From Candidatus Poseidoniaceae archaeon (lineage in GTDB: Archaea > Thermoplasmatota > Poseidoniia > Poseidoniales > Poseidoniaceae), in contig JAKURJ010000059.1 of assembly GCA_022452125.1 (NCBI GenBank), forward strand, positions 1 to 10,387: a stretch of DNA of 10,387 bases, given 5' to 3'. The notes under the pieces are model-generated. The model was not told the DNA's origin and ran no database searches. It worked only from the letters and a program-made list of their open reading frames with translations. The position numbers and the translations under genes are program-made. Shown here piece after piece: positions 6,495 to 10,387 of this stretch (positions are counted from its first letter, which is position 1; every line of letters begins with the position of its first letter).

Positions 6495-6547
6495 TGAAAT
6501 GATGTGTGATGCCGAAAACCTTTGAGTTTACTCCCTCTGCCGGGTAC
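6495..6547. promoter_or_regulatory. Divergent control region between malQ and the GH57 gene
   Basis: Only 53 bases separate the two starts (14 if the GH57 frame begins at the ATG at 6509). The promoters must overlap each other or lie partly inside the coding ends. The best AT-rich candidate is tttgagttta at 6521-6530, about 23 bases before the ATG at 6548 and about 31 from the malQ start, so one element could serve both directions. Another weak one, gtatac at 6481-6486, lies about 26 bases before 6509. Neither is a strong box A, and no operator repeat is obvious. Confidence 0.35.
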
Positions 6548-9500
6548 ATGCGTCGAACTGCGATGCTTATGGCTTTGATTTTCCTTCTTGTCCCATTTTC
6601 TTCTATGGCGGCGACTGTAGATGGTTCTCTGAACGACTGGAGTTCAGAGTCTCATATGGGCACAGATTCGAATGGAATCTCTTTCCACATGGATTGGGAT
6701 TCAAGCAACTTATACCTTGCATGGGATGGTACAGACCTAAGTTCACCAAGTGAAGGAGCAGACATTTTCTTCTACCTAAACACGAGTGAAGATGGTTCTG
6801 TTACTGGAAAGTCTTGGAATGGGGTCAAAACCCTTCCATTCGCTGCGAATTATGGAGTTGTGATTGAGGATTCATCATATGCTAGAGTTGTTGGATATAG
6901 TTCAGGTCAGTGGGTTGACATTTCCACTCCAGATGTGCACGCTGGATGGAGTGATAACAAAGTCACAGAGATCTCAATTCCACTATCTGATGTAGGTAAT
7001 CCAGCCCATATGGATTTGATAGCATGGGGACAATGGCAGGATGCCGGAAACGTTTGGGCTACCTTCCCAATGAACAATTCCTTCTCACAGTTTAGCCACT
7101 TCTACTCTGCTAGCGACCTTGTAAATCAGACGCCCGCCGATGTAACAATCGAAGAGCGCTCAACTCCTGAAAAAGTGGATGATGCGCTAAACTTGGCAAT
7201 CATTTTCCACCAACATCAGCCCTACTACAAGAACAAGTTGACCAACATGTACGAGATGCCTTGGGTTAGAGTCCACGCAATGACTGAATACGTTGATTCT
7301 CCGGGTATTCTCGAGAAGTATCCCGGGACTAAAATCACCTACAACCTAGTGCCTTCTTTGATGGAACAAATGCTTGACTATCACCGCTCAGAAACCTTGG
7401 ATGTCCACACTGATATCGCAAAGAGGCCATGGACGGAAGGCGACTATCCAAACGCTACAGAGAGGGAATTGCACGTAATGCAGTTCCAATCATTCTGGAA
7501 TAGCGGTTGGATTTACAATGTTAGCGAAGATGACCCCAATGCATGGGTTCAGCCATCCTCTGAAATGTACTCCTACCTACATGACAAGACATTGCACAAT
7601 CTCAAGCCTGCAACAATCATGGATGATGACTTATTGCCTCCGCAAGAGTTCCTAGATTTGCAGGTCTTGTGGTATCTGTACCAATTCTCTCCAGATTACG
7701 TTTTAGGCAATTATGATGCCAGCCACAGGGATGATGGATTAATCGATCTATTCCAACAAAATGGTAACTTTACTCATGCGGATTTGATGTATGTAATCGA
7801 TGCACAGCATGAGCACATGGGCAATGTATTGCCAATGTATAGTGAACTAGCAGCAGCGGGTCAAGTTGAGTTGACAACGACTCCTTACTATCACCCAATT
7901 CTGCCTCTGTTGATGATGCCGGGATGGCAAATGGAAGATGGAATTAGAGTAACTAAGCAGCCATGGCCTGATGATGTTCAGAACCATTTGCGAACAGGTA
8001 TGGACTTGTTCGAGGACGAAATGGGATTCCGCCCAGTCGGAATGTGGCCTTCTGAAGAAGCCGTTAGCCCAGCTATGGTTCAACCAGTAACTGATGTCGG
8101 GATCGAATGGATGGTTACTGATGAAGAGATTCTAATGAAGTCAACAGACATGAACGGAAACAATGTCGATATAACCAATGCAGCAAACCTAGCAATGCCT
8201 TGGATTGCTACCGGTGAAGATGGTGGCGAAGTTGCTGTAGTATTCCGTGACCGTGTTATTTCTGACCGTGTTGCTTGGAACTATGGTGCGATGACTCCTG
8301 AGGATGCAGTAACCGATTTCGTGTCATACGTTGACGATGTGCGCCAACAGCTATTGGATGCAGGAGAAGACCCTTCTGAGCATCTCCTAACAGTTTCAAT
8401 GGACGGAGAAAACTGGATGTTCATGTCTGAATTCCAGCACAATGACAACGGACGCCCATTCGTTCACGAGTGGTTTTCCCGTCTAGAAACCCACCCTACT
8501 ATCGTAACTACCACTCCTGGTGAGTTCCTAGAAACAGAGAGAGACCTTCCTAGAATTGATACAATCGGTACAGGTTCTTGGGTCGATGGGACTCTTTCAA
8601 CATGGGCAGGAGAGGCTGAGGAAAGCCTAGGATGGCAACGCCTTGTAGAAGCTCGCAAAGCCCTAGTTGCGTTTGAAGAAGATAATCCTGACCACCCAGG
8701 TCTTGCTGCTGCTTGGGAAAGCCTGTACATTGCTGAAGGCAGTGACTGGTTTTGGTGGTATGGCTTAGACCAAGACAGTGGTTATGACGAGAATTGGGAC
8801 GTTCTATTCAAGGTACATCTATCGAATATTTACCGTGCAATTGATTTAGAATTGCCTCCATATTTGCAAGATTTGTGGACTAATCCAAGCATTCCAGATG
8901 TTCCATATGGTGGAACAATCGAACCGATGATTGACGGAATTGCACTGCCCGGCGAGTGGGATGGAGCAGCCCGTTATGATGCAAACACAGTCACAGGTTC
9001 TGGCATGGATATCGAATCATTCCACATAGGATATGATTCTAATAATGTCTATGTGAGAGTCGATGTAGAAGATGATGGCTCGATTGAAGACAAAGCCGTT
9101 GAGATATACTTCATGCAACCAAATGCGGTTAACTTCAATGAGGCTGAAACCAACTTCCGCACAGCGATTGGTGGCGAAATCTTAGGTTTTCCTGCAAAGA
9201 ATTTGATTCGTTTCGACTTCGATGAAATCCGAGACGATGGGCGCTCGAAATGGATTGGTTTGTCTGCTAAAGGAGTGATAGGGTCATCTGAAGTTTGGGC
9301 AAGCCCTGTTTCCTCTAACTTGGGCGGCTGCGCGCATGATGAGGTGTATGAATTCCAAATCCCTTGGTCACAACTAGGCCTAGCTCCAAGATATTCGACT
9401 AGAATCAAGGTAGTAGTGGCCGATTTGAGTTCAGAATCTGACCTCGAAGTTGCACCTCCCGCACCTTCTGAAATGGTTTTGCCTGAATTGGAAGAATGGG

Positions 9501-10387
9501 TGACTTTGCTTGAAATGGACGATGCATCCGGTGATGGTCATGGTGATGGAACAATCACCCTTCCAATGGCAAGTGATTTCGCTGGAGGAATGGATCTATT
9601 CGATATTCGTGGAGTGAAAATAGAACAATCTGATTGGAATGCAAGATTTACTTTCGAGATGGGCGAGATTAGCAATTATTGGTCTCTATCCAACGGCTTC
9701 TCTCATCAAATTATCCAGATATATGTCGATAAAGGTGATTCAGAAACTGGAAGAACCGACATGCTACCAGGAGCGAATGCAGAGATTCATCCTGATTGGG
9801 CATGGGAGGTTGTAATCAGTGGAACAGGTGAACCTGGTGCTGTATATTCCGTTCAATCGGATACAGGTGCAACTTCTGCTCGAGGACTAGAAGTTGAAGG
9901 GGATAAAGACACTAATACAATTGTATACACTGTGTCAAAGGATGTGATAGGAACAGACGTGGCATCATATCGCTATGTCATTGTTTCAGGTTCTCAAGAT
10001 GGCTTTGGAACCGGTAAATGGAGAGACGTCGATGAGACTGCAAAGACATGGACTCTAGGTGGTGGAAGCGATGCATCTACCGATGATGGAATTGAGTATG
10101 ATCCAAACGTATTGGATATCGTAAGAACCGATGACCAGCTAGAGACAATCTTAGCGGATTACGATGTTGCTGGAGGAGTCTATGCACAACTAACAGGTTT
10201 TGAAATGCCTGAAATTTCTCAACAAATATACGCTGCTAGCGTGCTAACTGTAACTGATAATTCAGCGATCATTACATGTTCTACAACTAAGGAATCAGAC
10301 TCTCAGATTTCGTGTTCATCAGCGAGCAGTGAACCGGTTACTGGTTCTAGCAGCGAGCAGTCGATATCTCACCAAATACAGGTTTCT
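6548..10387 (+). CDS. Secreted GH57 amylase/amylopullulanase-like glucanase, 3' partial
   Basis: The frame is open from the start to the window end (at least 1280 aa, no stop). Residues 1-21 are a Sec signal peptide (MRRTAML, hydrophobic core, cleavage after SSMA). About 22-205 is a DOMON/CBM9-like beta-sandwich (TVDGSLNDW). The GH57 barrel and its helical region span about 212-785: HQHQP (221-225), TTPYYHPILPLL (H449), GMWPSE with predicted nucleophile E503, and MDGENW with predicted acid/base D619. A second DOMON-like module follows (about 795-970, IDG and GEWDGAARYD). A glucodextranase C-type module runs from about 983 to 1180, with a DASGDGHGDG calcium-loop-like start and NGFSHQIIQIYVD. 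The last 40 residues are Ser/Thr-rich with C1244 and C1256. The motifs match the amylopullulanase/alpha-amylase branch of GH57, which cuts starch- or glycogen-like glucans. An in-frame ATG at 6509 would add 13 residues ahead of the RR, so 6548 is preferred. Exact specificity and C-terminal anchoring are unknown. Confidence 0.93.
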   Translation, partial: MRRTAMLMALIFLLVPFSSMAATVDGSLNDWSSESHMGTDSNGISFHMDWDSSNLYLAWDGTDLSSPSEGADIFFYLNTSEDGSVTGKSWNGVKTLPFAANYGVVIEDSSYARVVGYSSGQWVDISTPDVHAGWSDNKVTEISIPLSDVGNPAHMDLIAWGQWQDAGNVWATFPMNNSFSQFSHFYSASDLVNQTPADVTIEERSTPEKVDDALNLAIIFHQHQPYYKNKLTNMYEMPWVRVHAMTEYVDSPGILEKYPGTKITYNLVPSLMEQMLDYHRSETLDVHTDIAKRPWTEGDYPNATERELHVMQFQSFWNSGWIYNVSEDDPNAWVQPSSEMYSYLHDKTLHNLKPATIMDDDLLPPQEFLDLQVLWYLYQFSPDYVLGNYDASHRDDGLIDLFQQNGNFTHADLMYVIDAQHEHMGNVLPMYSELAAAGQVELTTTPYYHPILPLLMMPGWQMEDGIRVTKQPWPDDVQNHLRTGMDLFEDEMGFRPVGMWPSEEAVSPAMVQPVTDVGIEWMVTDEEILMKSTDMNGNNVDITNAANLAMPWIATGEDGGEVAVVFRDRVISDRVAWNYGAMTPEDAVTDFVSYVDDVRQQLLDAGEDPSEHLLTVSMDGENWMFMSEFQHNDNGRPFVHEWFSRLETHPTIVTTTPGEFLETERDLPRIDTIGTGSWVDGTLSTWAGEAEESLGWQRLVEARKALVAFEEDNPDHPGLAAAWESLYIAEGSDWFWWYGLDQDSGYDENWDVLFKVHLSNIYRAIDLELPPYLQDLWTNPSIPDVPYGGTIEPMIDGIALPGEWDGAARYDANTVTGSGMDIESFHIGYDSNNVYVRVDVEDDGSIEDKAVEIYFMQPNAVNFNEAETNFRTAIGGEILGFPAKNLIRFDFDEIRDDGRSKWIGLSAKGVIGSSEVWASPVSSNLGGCAHDEVYEFQIPWSQLGLAPRYSTRIKVVVADLSSESDLEVAPPAPSEMVLPELEEWVTLLEMDDASGDGHGDGTITLPMASDFAGGMDLFDIRGVKIEQSDWNARFTFEMGEISNYWSLSNGFSHQIIQIYVDKGDSETGRTDMLPGANAEIHPDWAWEVVISGTGEPGAVYSVQSDTGATSARGLEVEGDKDTNTIVYTVSKDVIGTDVASYRYVIVSGSQDGFGTGKWRDVDETAKTWTLGGGSDASTDDGIEYDPNVLDIVRTDDQLETILADYDVAGGVYAQLTGFEMPEISQQIYAASVLTVTDNSAIITCSTTKESDSQISCSSASSEPVTGSSSEQSISHQIQVS

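Noticed and set aside
9049..9408. 119-residue minus-strand frame inside the GH57 gene
   Set aside because: It lies wholly antisense to a conserved module of a long recognisable protein; its composition is what the reverse strand of that gene would give.
10320..10361. Direct repeat of the 11-mer cagcgagcagt at 10320-10330 and 10351-10361
   Set aside because: Two short copies 31 bases apart in different codon phases within Ser-rich coding sequence; low complexity explains it better than a functional repeat.
1..10387. CRISPR array, tRNA, rRNA, insertion sequence or attachment site
   Set aside because: I saw no regularly spaced repeats, no tRNA-like or rRNA-like stretch, no transposase or integrase frame, and almost no intergenic space where such elements could sit.

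Overview
The window is a compact stretch of about 42-43% GC coding DNA that looks archaeal. It best fits a planktonic marine euryarchaeon of the Poseidoniia (Marine Group II) type. That assignment is inference from gene content and style, not from a marker gene: no rRNA, tRNA or ribosomal protein is present. Pointers are start codons with AT-rich TATA-like boxes 24-27 bases upstream and no Shine-Dalgarno sequence (leaderless style), a lipobox-type secreted subtilase, and a secreted GH57 glucanase with DOMON-like and glucodextranase-C modules.

Region by region. Positions 30-443 (+) encode a small protein I do not recognise. Positions 561-1976 (+) encode an orphan polytopic membrane protein; its last membrane segments resemble 7TM sensor-kinase input domains, but it has no kinase. 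Positions 2068-2211 (-) hold a 47-residue protein with two CxxC motifs, easy to miss because of its size. Upstream of it on the same strand lies an endonuclease VIII (Nei) DNA glycosylase (2297-3115), a base-excision repair enzyme much more familiar from bacteria. Divergent from nei is a lipoprotein subtilase (3221-4447). Its stop codon overlaps, tail to tail, that of a minus-strand cluster read as malQ (6494-5280), a 104-residue unknown (5283-4969) and an SRPBCC-fold protein (4953-4444). Divergent from malQ is a very long open frame (6548 or 6509 to the window end) for a secreted GH57 amylase/amylopullulanase-like enzyme. It runs off the right edge without a stop.

How the parts fit. The GH57 enzyme is predicted to cut alpha-glucan outside the cell, and MalQ to rearrange the imported malto-oligosaccharides inside it. 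They share a 53-base (or 14-base) divergent control region, which suggests a small starch/glycogen-use locus. The two small proteins downstream of malQ are probably co-expressed with it, but their role cannot be read from sequence. The surface subtilase and the secreted glucanase both suit a cell living on polymeric organic matter. I see no CRISPR array, insertion sequence, tRNA or integrated element.
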